Positions 8,301 through 16,265 of a stretch of DNA of 36,087 bases are shown piece after piece. Positions within the stretch are counted from its first letter, which is position 1. Each line of letters starts with the position of its first letter. The translations under genes and the position numbers were made by a program. Under the pieces are notes generated by a model. That model did not search any database. It saw nothing but the letters and a program-made list of their open reading frames with translations, and had not been told where the DNA came from. This DNA comes from Planctomycetota bacterium (GTDB lineage Bacteria > Planctomycetota > Planctomycetia > Pirellulales > Pirellulaceae), in NCBI GenBank assembly GCA_003671195.1, contig QWPJ01000016.1, positions 1-36,087 of the forward strand, read 5' to 3'.

Positions 8301-8355
8301 AACCTATTTCAAAAAACTATCTCAGAAAACCTAAGTCAAAAAACCTAAGTCAAAA
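8301..8355. repeat. Four-copy 13-14 base A-rich tandem repeat
   Basis: Units begin at 8301, 8315, 8328 and 8342. The last two are identical (AACCTAAGTCAAAA); the first two are diverged versions. The array sits between the end of galE and the start of the acyltransferase, directly upstream of the latter's start codon, so copy number could affect its expression. Confidence 0.8.
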
Positions 8356-8369
8356 AAATTCATACATGC

Positions 8370-9359
8370 TCAAGTCCGATCGTCATAGCCCCGAGGATGG
8401 GAACGATGCCAATTCCACGCCGTCTGAACAATGTCCTCGATGCGTCGATACCTTGGCTCCCAACCCAAAAGGGCCTTGGCCAACGAACACTCGGCTACCA
8501 GTTCGGGCAAATCCCCAGCGCGCCGAGGTGACATCACCACCGGAATCGGATGACCACTGACCTTCCGACAAGCTTCGATCACCTCGAGCACGCTGTTGCC
8601 AACCCCCGTTCCAAGATTGACCTCCAGAACCCGCCCTGGTTCAAGCTTCTCCAAAGCCGCCAAGTGCGCCGATGCCAAATCCTCCACATGGATGTAATCG
8701 CGGATGCAGGTACCATCGGCAGTTGGGTAATCGTTCCCAAACACCTGGATCGATTCGCGGTGCCCCAAAGCCACCTGCAAAACCAAAGGTATCAAATGGG
8801 TCTCCGGTTCATGGTCCTCGCCGATCGTTCCATCTGAAGACGCCCCAGAAGCATTGAAATAACGCAATGCGGCGCCGGCGAAACCATAAGCATGAGCGTA
8901 GTCCTTCAAGGCTCGCTCGATGACCAGCTTGGTAAATCCATAAGGGTTGACGGGCAGTTGGAGTGTATCCTCAACAATCGGGATCCGATCCGGCTGTCCA
9001 TAAGTCGACGTAGTACTTGAGAAAACGAACTTTTTGACCGAGCAAGCTCTCATCGATTCCAACAGCCCAAGCGTCGCAATGACATTATTGAAATAATACT
9101 TTGCAGGCTCCTTGACCGACTCCCCAACACAAGTACTGGAAGCAAAATGCAAAACAGCATCGATGCGATTTCGCAGAAGCACCCCCTCGAGCCGCTCGCG
9201 ATCCGTCAACTCCCCTACGATCAATTGGTCGGACTTGATGCTCCGTCGATGACCCATCGAAAGGTTGTCGTAAACCCATACTTGATGCTCGCTTTGATTG
9301 AGCAAACGGACCGTGTGAGATCCGATGTATCCTGCGCCCCCAACGACCAAAACGCGCAT
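8370..9359 (-). CDS. galE: UDP-glucose 4-epimerase
   Basis: GalE interconverts UDP-glucose and UDP-galactose with a bound NAD. The 329-residue length is normal. The N-terminus carries the Rossmann motif GGAGYIGSH (7-15), followed by VYDNLS (29-34). The catalytic residues are visible as FSSTTSTYG (113-121) and YGFTK (Y140, K144). The start at 9359 is chosen because MRVLVVGG places the Rossmann strand at the very N-terminus. Related sugar-nucleotide epimerases are hard to separate, but the RYFNASGA and EDHEPETHLIPLVLQ blocks (about residues 175-205) fit GalE well. It lies upstream of the acyltransferase with 73 bases between them. Confidence 0.93.
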   Translation of the reverse strand: MRVLVVGGAGYIGSHTVRLLNQSEHQVWVYDNLSMGHRRSIKSDQLIVGELTDRERLEGVLLRNRIDAVLHFASSTCVGESVKEPAKYYFNNVIATLGLLESMRACSVKKFVFSSTTSTYGQPDRIPIVEDTLQLPVNPYGFTKLVIERALKDYAHAYGFAGAALRYFNASGASSDGTIGEDHEPETHLIPLVLQVALGHRESIQVFGNDYPTADGTCIRDYIHVEDLASAHLAALEKLEPGRVLEVNLGTGVGNSVLEVIEACRKVSGHPIPVVMSPRRAGDLPELVAECSLAKALLGWEPRYRRIEDIVQTAWNWHRSHPRGYDDRT

Positions 9360-9432
9360 TCGATTCCCTGTTGGTGCCAATAAACTCAATTTCTCTCTAA
9401 CCCTGGCTTCTCAGTTTAATCGCTCCAACCCC

Positions 9433-9448
9433 TGAGGTATATTCCTCA
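9433..9448. promoter_or_regulatory. 16-base near-palindrome with TATATT core at the xerD start
   Basis: TGAGG (9433-9437) and CCTCA (9444-9448) are perfect inverted arms around TATATT. The site ends one base before the xerD ATG at 9450. TATATT resembles a -10 box and would place transcription start at or next to the ATG, implying a leaderless message. Alternatively the site is an operator. Confidence 0.4.
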
Positions 9449-9449
9449 T

Positions 9450-10400
9450 ATGAAAAGCAAACTCAAGAAACTATCCCTCCAAACCCAAACCCCAAGCAAC
9501 CTTGAGACAACCTTCGCCGGCTGGTCCGAGCGATTCCTGAATTATCTGCGCACCGAATGCCACCTTGCTCCCAATACCGTCATGGCCTACCGCCGTGATC
9601 TATCGCACTTCCAATCCTGGCTCGATGGAAGATTTCCCAATAAGCTAAAGATTGACGATTTAACCAATTATCTCGTCTGGCTCAAAGATCAGCGACTCGC
9701 TGCAAGCTCCATCGCACGGCATATCGTCTCGCTCCGAATGTTCTACAAGTTCCTGCAACTCGAAGCAGCAATCACAGACAATCCAGCCGAACTGCTGACC
9801 ACCCCAAAACTCTGGCGACGTGTACCGACGGTCATCAATGCCTCCCTGATCGATCGATTCCTAACAGCCCCCCAAAAGTACGACCCCTTGTGGATACGCG
9901 ATCGCGCTATCCTCGAACTCCTCTACGCCACGGGCTGCCGCGTCTCGGAAGTCTCCGATATGCTCCTTGCCAATGTCTTCCTCGATCAAGGCTACTGCTT
10001 GGCCGACGGCAAGGGAAGCAAACAACGGATGGTCCCCTTGGGACAGCGTGCCATCGAAGCCATTCGATTGTACCTCGACTCCTCGAGGACTCCCCTGATC
10101 GAACACCGAGACGCCAAAGCAACTCCATGGCTGATCGTCTCGCGAACCGGCCAACGTCTCCGCCGTGAAGCGACCTGGGAATTGGTCAAACGCTACGCAC
10201 TGCGCGTAGGTATCGACCCGGAAACCTCACCCCACACCCTGCGCCATAGCTTCGCTACCCACCTGCTAGCCGGCGGTGCAGACCTGAGACTGATCCAAGA
10301 AATGCTCGGACATGCCAGCATCGAAACGACTCAGATCTACACCCAAGTCGAAAATAGCAAACTCAAAAAGGTCCACCAGAAATTCCACCCCCGTGGGTAG
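9450..10400 (+). CDS. xerD: Site-specific tyrosine recombinase XerD
   Basis: Xer recombinases resolve chromosome dimers at dif. All catalytic residues are present in this 316-residue protein: R164 (ATGCRVSE), K188 (GKGSKQR), H262 and R265 (HTLRHSFATHLL), H288 (GHASIETT) and the nucleophile Y297 (IYTQV). The N-terminal SAM-like core-binding domain spans about 22-110. XerD is preferred over XerC because of the PKLxxRVP linker, the KRYALRVGID segment and the HQKFHPR C-terminus. A palindrome with a TATATT core ends one base before the ATG, and no Shine-Dalgarno site is visible. Ordinary surroundings argue for the housekeeping enzyme and against a mobile-element integrase. Confidence 0.92.
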   Translation: MKSKLKKLSLQTQTPSNLETTFAGWSERFLNYLRTECHLAPNTVMAYRRDLSHFQSWLDGRFPNKLKIDDLTNYLVWLKDQRLAASSIARHIVSLRMFYKFLQLEAAITDNPAELLTTPKLWRRVPTVINASLIDRFLTAPQKYDPLWIRDRAILELLYATGCRVSEVSDMLLANVFLDQGYCLADGKGSKQRMVPLGQRAIEAIRLYLDSSRTPLIEHRDAKATPWLIVSRTGQRLRREATWELVKRYALRVGIDPETSPHTLRHSFATHLLAGGADLRLIQEMLGHASIETTQIYTQVENSKLKKVHQKFHPRG

Positions 10401-10413
10401 CTGGCCAACGAAA

Positions 10414-10440
10414 AAGGCCCCTCGGATCCCGAGAGGCCTT
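10414..10440. terminator. Bidirectional intrinsic terminator
   Basis: A 12-bp stem with one mismatch (AAGGCCCCTCGG against CCGAGAGGCCTT) closes on an ATC loop. On the reverse strand it is followed by TTTTT, the form of an intrinsic terminator for the mini-lipoprotein gene. On the forward strand it lies 13 bases after the xerD stop and probably serves that gene too, although its T tract is poor. Confidence 0.85.
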
Positions 10441-10480
10441 CGACTCGTTTAGCTAACCTATAAGGTGCTTGACGTCCGCT

Positions 10481-10672
10481 TTACATCGGGTTCTTAGCCT
10501 GGTTCGCTGCGGCTTCTTCTCGCATCTTCTGCTCTTTTTCAATCCGCTCCTTGACGTCCGGTGGCGGCTCTTTGCTACCGGTACCGACCGTGTTCTCACT
10601 ACTCGAATCGCAACCGACCAAGCACATAGGCATCGATGCCAAGCACATGGCTAGCAAAAGTTTAAATCGCAT
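10481..10672 (-). CDS. Mini-lipoprotein, 63 aa
   Basis: The protein begins with a lipoprotein signal peptide: basic start, hydrophobic core and lipobox LVGC with the lipidated cysteine at position 21. The mature part is only about 43 residues, highly charged, with a helical stretch KERIEKEQKMREEAAANQAK that may form a short coiled coil. Tiny lipoproteins of this form are common in planctomycetes, but no function is known to me. A consensus-like promoter (10772-10801) and a strong hairpin (10718-10757) lie upstream, and an intrinsic terminator lies downstream, so it appears to be transcribed alone. Confidence 0.8.
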   Translation of the reverse strand: MRFKLLLAMCLASMPMCLVGCDSSSENTVGTGSKEPPPDVKERIEKEQKMREEAAANQAKNPM

Positions 10673-10717
10673 GTTACTGCCTCAACTTTGAGTGAATATC
10701 AAAAGGACCTTGCAAGC

Positions 10718-10757
10718 CCCCGACCGGGAAACTCGGCAATACCGATTCCCGCAGGGG
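10718..10757 (-). promoter_or_regulatory. Strong stem-loop in the mini-lipoprotein leader
   Basis: On the reverse strand, CGGGAATCGG pairs with CCGA and TTCCCG around a 5-base TATTG loop with a 2-base bulge, and outer CCCC pairs with GGGG across a small internal loop. The hairpin is about 40 bases long. It lies between the predicted promoter and the start codon. Without a directly following T tract it is unlikely to be a simple terminator, though a Rho-independent end for ribD cannot be excluded. Confidence 0.55.
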
Positions 10758-10771
10758 TAGAACTAATCGCT

Positions 10772-10801
10772 ATTACAACTCGTCGCCTGGGTAACTGTCA
10801 A
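10772..10801 (-). promoter_or_regulatory. Sigma70-type promoter for the mini-lipoprotein
   Basis: Reading the reverse strand, TTGACA (10801-10796) is a perfect -35 hexamer, followed after 18 bases by TGTAAT (10777-10772), one base off the TATAAT consensus. Transcription would start near 10765, leaving a leader of about 93 bases before the ATG at 10672. Confidence 0.6.
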
Positions 10802-10851
10802 GCGAATCGAACATCCCCGGATGGTAATTGCCCTAAAATCCCAACTTCGTA

Positions 10852-12018
10852 TCACTCCAAAGCCCCAAGTGTTTCCGACGGACACTTTGCTAAAACCCCT
10901 GAGAAATGCAGATCCCCCTCGAGCGACTCCCAACGCACTCTTTCAAAGCCAAAACCCTTGGAAATTTCGCTCATGCCCATACCGGCAACCGCTCGAAGCG
11001 AACCCTTTCCACCAATCACCTTGGGCCCAATATAACACTCCACCTGATCGACCAGACCCGCGTCGAATAGCCCCCCCAAGACCTCCGCACCACCCTCGAC
11101 AAGCAGATTGCTACCCCCACGGTCGGCAACCTCTCGGAGCATCCGCTCAAGACCCGCCCGGGAATCCCTAGCCAACGAAGGCTCAAACTCCAAGAATTCT
11201 ACTCCCGCCTCACAGAATGCCCGATGCTTGGCCGCCTGGCCTCGTGTCGACTCACGATCGACAACCACCAACACCGGCACATCCCTGGCACTGCGCACCA
11301 ACTGGCTCTCAAGACCGATTCGAAACCGACGATCCAATACCACCCGCGTCGCTCGACGCGCAATCGGCTCTTCAGGACCTAACCGAGCCGTCAACATAGG
11401 ATCGTCGGCAAGCACCGTCGAACTCCCGACAAGGATCGCGTCGACCCGAGACCTCAAGCGATGCACCTGATGCCGAGATAGAGCATTGGAAATCCATTTC
11501 GAATCCCCCGTCCGAGTCGCTATCGCACCGTCGAGACTCATCGCCCATTTGGCGATCACCCAAGGCAAACCCGTTTCTAGTCGCTTCAGATAAGGAGCAT
11601 TCAGCGCTCTGGACTCGGCCCGAGACACACCGACATGGACCTCGATTCGAGCCTCTCGCAACTTCGATATCCCCCGGCCAGATACCTGGGCAAATGGATC
11701 CTCCATCGCCACGACAACCCGCCGAACCGGTCGCTCCAAAAACAAATCGACACAAGGTGGGGTCTTGCCATGATGCGCACAGGGCTCAAGCGTCACGTAA
11801 ACGGTCGATCGCGACAACCGCTCCGCATCGAGACCTCGCAAGGCCTGGACCTCCGCATGCGGTCCACCAAACCTCTCGTGATAACCGCTTGAGATCAACT
11901 CTCCATCGCAAACCACCACGCAACCGACCATCGGATTGGGCTCGACCCAACCCTCCCCACCCTTGGCCAACTCCAACGCCAATTTCATCCAATGCTCATC
12001 GCGATTTTCCCTGTTCAT
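10852..12018 (-). CDS. ribD: Bifunctional riboflavin biosynthesis deaminase/reductase RibD
   Basis: RibD performs the deamination and side-chain reduction steps of riboflavin synthesis in the cytoplasm. The N-terminal deaminase domain (about 8-145) shows the zinc site H54-A-E56 and PCAHHGKTPPC with C80 and C89. The C-terminal reductase domain (about 150-380) begins with WVIAKWAMSLDGAIATRTGDSKWIS, containing the substrate-binding lysine and Asp-Gly, and continues with a nucleotide-binding segment ILVGSSTVLADDP. The length of 388 residues is normal. The other rib genes are not nearby. The ATG at 12018 is well supported by the direct start of the deaminase helix. Confidence 0.95.
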   Translation of the reverse strand: MNRENRDEHWMKLALELAKGGEGWVEPNPMVGCVVVCDGELISSGYHERFGGPHAEVQALRGLDAERLSRSTVYVTLEPCAHHGKTPPCVDLFLERPVRRVVVAMEDPFAQVSGRGISKLREARIEVHVGVSRAESRALNAPYLKRLETGLPWVIAKWAMSLDGAIATRTGDSKWISNALSRHQVHRLRSRVDAILVGSSTVLADDPMLTARLGPEEPIARRATRVVLDRRFRIGLESQLVRSARDVPVLVVVDRESTRGQAAKHRAFCEAGVEFLEFEPSLARDSRAGLERMLREVADRGGSNLLVEGGAEVLGGLFDAGLVDQVECYIGPKVIGGKGSLRAVAGMGMSEISKGFGFERVRWESLEGDLHFSGVLAKCPSETLGALE

Positions 12019-12235
12019 CGACCGATCACTCCATGGCGTACAAACGGCTTAGGAACATGAATAAGGAAAAGTAAAAATACACAAAATAAGGAAGGGCTAA
12101 GTCCGGGATCGTTTTAAGTTGGGTTGTATCGGAATTAACGACGATTATCAAGGCGTAGGATTGACATGCTCGCAACCCCTGGGGGCTTTGAGTATCACAC
12201 CCAACAGGTAGAAAAATCGCTCGAGAGAAAAAACC

Positions 12236-13231
12236 ATGAGAAAGATTCACACGTTTGTTATCGGTTGTTCCGTTTTGGCCCTCACCGGCTCGATGTTCTC
12301 GGGTTGTACCCGTGTCGAGGTCAAAAAAGTACAAGGGGACTACACGAAAGGTGTACGGTACTACCGACCCAAACCCTACCTCTTTATTTCCGGTGACATC
12401 GCCAGCGCCGGGGAGGACAAAGCACCTGTGATGAGCGTTTTCCAAGACTCCCCGCTTGAAGTCAAAGTTGCCGAAAAACCAACAAACCCATCCAAAGTCG
12501 CTCTAGCAAGCGCCAAACAACCGCCCGATATAGCGGAGGATGATCAAAGAATCGACCTACAAGGGGGGGATAAGAGATTAGACAACAAGGTCGAAATCGA
12601 CCCGCCGCTTCGCCAGAAAATATCGATGAAGCTCGAGTACCTTCCCGACTTCTCCGAAGAATACGCCATCAACCTCAAACCCGGGCTCGGCACAGGCAAT
12701 TTCGAATTCGAACTTGAAAACGGCTGGAACCTCACATCGCTCAATGCAGAGACCGATCAACAAACTGCCGAAATCATCGGCAGTATCGGTTCGCTAATCG
12801 GCGCTTTGTCGCCCACCCCAGGAGTTTTGGAGAAATCAGCCCAAAATCCGAGCCTGAATCTCACCCAACAAGCACCCGCACCACCGGCTACGATCTACGG
12901 ATCGAACGTCCCGTTCGGCTTCTACGAAGCCGTCATCGCTTGCGACCCGCATGGACGCAAACAACTCTATGGATGGCGCTACGTAGGATTCATGCCCTTC
13001 CAAGCCTGTCCTGTAGAGCCCAGAGGAGCCCAACAAGTCTGCTGCGACACCCAAGACATCTATGGAATGGTCTTCGTCAACGGCGTTTTGCAGTTCCAAA
13101 AGATCCATGACATCCCAACCATGCCGATCGATCCGACCTCCCCCTGGCCCCCCCAAGCGGAAGCCGTCACTTCGAGGGACAAGGCCCCGCAAGTATCGAG
13201 GGTCTCCCACAAGTTTCAGGAAAAGCGCTAA
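12236..13231 (+). CDS. Lipoprotein of unknown function, 331 aa
   Basis: The N-terminus is a lipoprotein signal peptide with lipobox FSGC and cysteine C24 as the predicted lipidation site, so the protein should be membrane-anchored and exported. The mature part opens with a KGVRYYRPKPYLFI segment, has a basic/acidic variable linker (about residues 75-130), and ends in a segment with several cysteines (about 240-285), including CPVEPRGAQQVCC, that could form disulfides or bind metal. I do not recognise a family. A purine-rich GAGAGAAAA lies just before the ATG. The stop is only 3 bases from the stop of the convergent peptidase gene. Confidence 0.75.
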   Translation: MRKIHTFVIGCSVLALTGSMFSGCTRVEVKKVQGDYTKGVRYYRPKPYLFISGDIASAGEDKAPVMSVFQDSPLEVKVAEKPTNPSKVALASAKQPPDIAEDDQRIDLQGGDKRLDNKVEIDPPLRQKISMKLEYLPDFSEEYAINLKPGLGTGNFEFELENGWNLTSLNAETDQQTAEIIGSIGSLIGALSPTPGVLEKSAQNPSLNLTQQAPAPPATIYGSNVPFGFYEAVIACDPHGRKQLYGWRYVGFMPFQACPVEPRGAQQVCCDTQDIYGMVFVNGVLQFQKIHDIPTMPIDPTSPWPPQAEAVTSRDKAPQVSRVSHKFQEKR

Positions 13232-13234
13232 GTA

Positions 13235-14791
13235 CTAAAGACCTACAGGAATACCACGACGGGTGAAGACCTCCACGATGCTCTTCTCCTTGTGCCCACT
13301 GTAGTGACTGCGATTGTACAAAAGCATCGCTTTCGCGAAATTCGACGCTGTGTAAGGCGCGTCTATTTTATAGAGCGCCCCGAGCACCACCGAATCGCCA
13401 TGCCCTGCCTTTGAGCCTGCAACGGCCTCTCGTAGGTCCCATAACACTCCGGTCCAAAACTCCGAGGCTCGATCCGACCGATCCGTCGAGTGGATCTGAT
13501 TCTCGGTGTCCGACAATAAATCGTCATCGTCGGCTCTTCGGATACCTAAGGAATCTCGAACTCTCCGCCCTGATTTCCAACCGTCCCAAGCCGCGAATTC
13601 CTGCGACAATCCCCCATGCTTGACCTTGAAGTGCTCACAGGTCGACAAGGCCATGTAGTCGCAGAACCCCTCAAGGAAATTGATCGAGCTTTTGTCTAAA
13701 CTCAATGGTTGATTGATCACCGAGTGGATCGCATGGGAGTACTCATGCAAAATCACCTCGGCATCCTGAAAGTCAGGGATTCCACCGAGACCTAGATATA
13801 CTCGATTGCGAGCCAAATCATAGTAACTATTGTCCTCTCGGTTGAACCCAACGATGAACTCGACCTGACCAGGATTGGCACGCGAAAAACCCAATGTCTT
13901 ACCTAAATAAAGCTGCATCCATGTGGCATAGTACAATGCCATCGTCTGCCCAAATCGAACGTCCGAAGCGTCATAAAAGAATTGACCCGCAGTTGCATGC
14001 GATTCTGAATTAGGACTCCACGCATAGGCGTAGTCATTCCGCAGTACACGGCTGCTTCGGGATACCGGAATGGGAACCTGAATGTAACTCGCTGTCGGCA
14101 AAAGCTTAGGATCCGGCAATGCATCAGCATCCATGTGGACCAATGGATTCGGTCGAAACACAAACCCCTTTGCCATGGGGCTCGACCAGGTGGACTTGAG
14201 TACCACGATCCGTGTTCCGCGTAACGCATCGATGTACACATCCCCGGACCGAACCCCCTTGCTCTCAGCAAGCTGAACTTTCCAGGCCAACTTAGGCTTG
14301 TGTTTATCGATGCGATAACACAACTTAGTGTCCAGTACATCCCATTGACGAGTCGGACCCATCGCCAACTTGGACTTCAACACCGCCGCTTGCTCTTTGA
14401 CCCATGGCTTAAACTCACCAACCGATTCGATCTGTCCGATTCCCGCATCATCCAGAATCCGTGAATGCACCCCCAGGAACTCCTTGCTCGACGCCGATTC
14501 ATCGATCCGAAGCCACCCATTGCTGACCGGGATACCCCTGAAACTCTGACGGTAAAACAAATAGTCTTCTGCGGGTGTTTCGATGGTCTTTTGGTATCTA
14601 AGCAACTCCGGCGAGTAGGAACTGTGAGTCGATTCGCTAATCGATTCGATCACCGATTTCTTTTTCGAACGCCTATAGGAAATCCCCTGGGACTTACGCG
14701 TCGGCCGATATCCACTGATACACTTGCCATACTGCCGACAGGACTGCATCTGGTAACGCATTGCGGAATTGCTCACGATACGTTGACTCAC
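13235..14791 (-). CDS. M36/fungalysin-like zinc metallopeptidase
   Basis: This 518-residue protein has the gluzincin zinc site HEYSH (349-353), with H349 and H353 as ligands and E350 as the catalytic base, followed by EGFCDYM (374-380), where E374 is the third ligand. An FTP-like propeptide region (about 75-200) precedes the catalytic domain, including FRGIPVSNGWLRI. SEFWTGVLWDLRE after the site is also typical of M36-like enzymes. No clear signal peptide is seen: the first 50 residues are basic and polar. The start is GTG at 14791, which overlaps the preceding DUF1501 stop by 4 bases (GTGA), so translation is probably coupled; an ATG at 14761 is the alternative. Confidence 0.8.
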   Translation of the reverse strand: MSQRIVSNSAMRYQMQSCRQYGKCISGYRPTRKSQGISYRRSKKKSVIESISESTHSSYSPELLRYQKTIETPAEDYLFYRQSFRGIPVSNGWLRIDESASSKEFLGVHSRILDDAGIGQIESVGEFKPWVKEQAAVLKSKLAMGPTRQWDVLDTKLCYRIDKHKPKLAWKVQLAESKGVRSGDVYIDALRGTRIVVLKSTWSSPMAKGFVFRPNPLVHMDADALPDPKLLPTASYIQVPIPVSRSSRVLRNDYAYAWSPNSESHATAGQFFYDASDVRFGQTMALYYATWMQLYLGKTLGFSRANPGQVEFIVGFNREDNSYYDLARNRVYLGLGGIPDFQDAEVILHEYSHAIHSVINQPLSLDKSSINFLEGFCDYMALSTCEHFKVKHGGLSQEFAAWDGWKSGRRVRDSLGIRRADDDDLLSDTENQIHSTDRSDRASEFWTGVLWDLREAVAGSKAGHGDSVVLGALYKIDAPYTASNFAKAMLLYNRSHYSGHKEKSIVEVFTRRGIPVGL

Positions 14792-16218
14792 GCAAACAAC
14801 TCATGGACCACCCGGCAAGGTTCCACGCCGGTCAGCCGCGAATCGAGCCCCTGGAACTTGTAGCTGAATCGCTGGTAATCAATCCCGAGCAAATGCAAAA
14901 GCGTCGCGTGGATGTCATGCACCGATACGACGTTCTCAACCGCATGGTAGCCAAACTCGTCGGTCGAGCCGTAACTCAAACCAGGCTTAAATCCTCCACC
15001 AGCAAACCACATCGTAAAGCCAGCCAAGTGGTGATCGCGCCCATCCCCCTGGGCCATCGGCGTGCGACCAAACTCCGAGCCAAACACCAATATCGTGTCC
15101 TTGAGCATGTCTCTTTGCTTCAAATCCGTAATCAACGCCGCGACTCCCTGGTCGACCTCCTTGGCCGTCCCCTCCGAATGCGCCTTGACGGCACCATGGT
15201 GATCCCAGTCGCGATGGTACAACTGAATGAAACGCACCCCTCGCTCGGCCAACCGACGAGCCAGCAAACAATTCGATGCAAACGAACCATCGCCACCCTT
15301 GGTCCCATACAAATCGAAAATATGTTCCGGCTCCTTCGACACGTCCATCAACTCCGGTACGCTCGTCTGCATCCGAAACGCTAACTCATACTGCCGAACC
15401 CTTGTGGCTATCTCGGGATCCTCAAGCCTCTGGTTGGCTATCCCATTGAGCGAGGCGATCGCATCGACCACCTGACGCTGCCTAAGCGTATCGACCCCCT
15501 TGGGATTGCCGACATACAACACCGGATCGCCTGTCCCTCGAAACTCAACACCCTGATACTGTCCAGGCAAAAACCCTGAATGCCACTGGCGTGCCGCAAT
15601 CGGCTGCCGCTGCCCATACTTGCCCGTCGATACCATCACCACAAAGCCGGGTAAATTCTCTGTCTGCGATCCGAGCCCATAGAGCAACCAGGAACCCATC
15701 GCCGGTCGACCGCTGTTCATCGAACCGGTGTTCATAAACGTATGCGCAGGATCGTGGTTGATCGCATCGGTGTGAAGCGATCGGACCACGCACAGATCAT
15801 CGGCGCACTTGGAGGCCAATTGCGGCCAAATCTCCGAGATCACCTGACCGCTCTGTCCCCACGGCTTGAAGGAATGCTGCGGCGCAAAACAATTCAGTTT
15901 CTGACCCTGCAACTGCGCAATCTGCTGACCCTTGGTGATCGATTCGGGCATCGCCTGACCATGCATCTGTGCCAACTTGGGCTTATGGTCAAACGTCTCC
16001 AAATGCGTCATCCCTCCGGCCATGTACAACCAGATAATCCGCTTGGCCCTAGGCGCATGATGCAGCGGCTCGAGGACACCCGGCAAGCCGCTCGGGCCAT
16101 CGAAACCCATCGCCCGATTCTCTCGACCCAAAAGCGACCCTAATGCCATGGCCCCAAGACTGATCCCAGGACGCTGCAAAAATGTCCTGCGTCCTATCCC
16201 ATCGATTCTTGAACTCAT
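14788..16218 (-). CDS. DUF1501 family protein with Tat signal
   Basis: This is a 476-residue DUF1501 protein, a family of predicted sulfatase-like/alkaline-phosphatase-fold exported proteins that is greatly expanded in planctomycetes; its function is not established. The N-terminus carries a twin-arginine motif RRTFLQ (10-15) and a hydrophobic stretch, so it should be exported folded. Typical blocks are IWLYMAGGMTHLETFDHKP and VFGSEFGRTPMAQG with DGRDHH. The start at 16218 is supported by GAGAGGA about 10 bases upstream; the frame is open to 16263. It follows the PSCyt1/DUF1549/DUF1553 gene by 47 bases, the standard planctomycete pairing, and its last bases overlap the peptidase start. Confidence 0.95.
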   Translation of the reverse strand: MSSRIDGIGRRTFLQRPGISLGAMALGSLLGRENRAMGFDGPSGLPGVLEPLHHAPRAKRIIWLYMAGGMTHLETFDHKPKLAQMHGQAMPESITKGQQIAQLQGQKLNCFAPQHSFKPWGQSGQVISEIWPQLASKCADDLCVVRSLHTDAINHDPAHTFMNTGSMNSGRPAMGSWLLYGLGSQTENLPGFVVMVSTGKYGQRQPIAARQWHSGFLPGQYQGVEFRGTGDPVLYVGNPKGVDTLRQRQVVDAIASLNGIANQRLEDPEIATRVRQYELAFRMQTSVPELMDVSKEPEHIFDLYGTKGGDGSFASNCLLARRLAERGVRFIQLYHRDWDHHGAVKAHSEGTAKEVDQGVAALITDLKQRDMLKDTILVFGSEFGRTPMAQGDGRDHHLAGFTMWFAGGGFKPGLSYGSTDEFGYHAVENVVSVHDIHATLLHLLGIDYQRFSYKFQGLDSRLTGVEPCRVVHELFA

Positions 16219-16265
16219 CTTCACTGCGATCCTCTCGTGTAACAGATCCCATCGAACGAACAATT

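Noticed and set aside
9450..10400. Xer recombinase as a sign of a mobile element
   Set aside because: The protein matches housekeeping XerD throughout, and no attachment-site repeat, tRNA or cargo gene is nearby.
12161..12190. TTGACA upstream of the 331-aa lipoprotein gene
   Set aside because: It is a perfect -35 hexamer, but no acceptable -10 lies 16-19 bases downstream, so I do not call a promoter.
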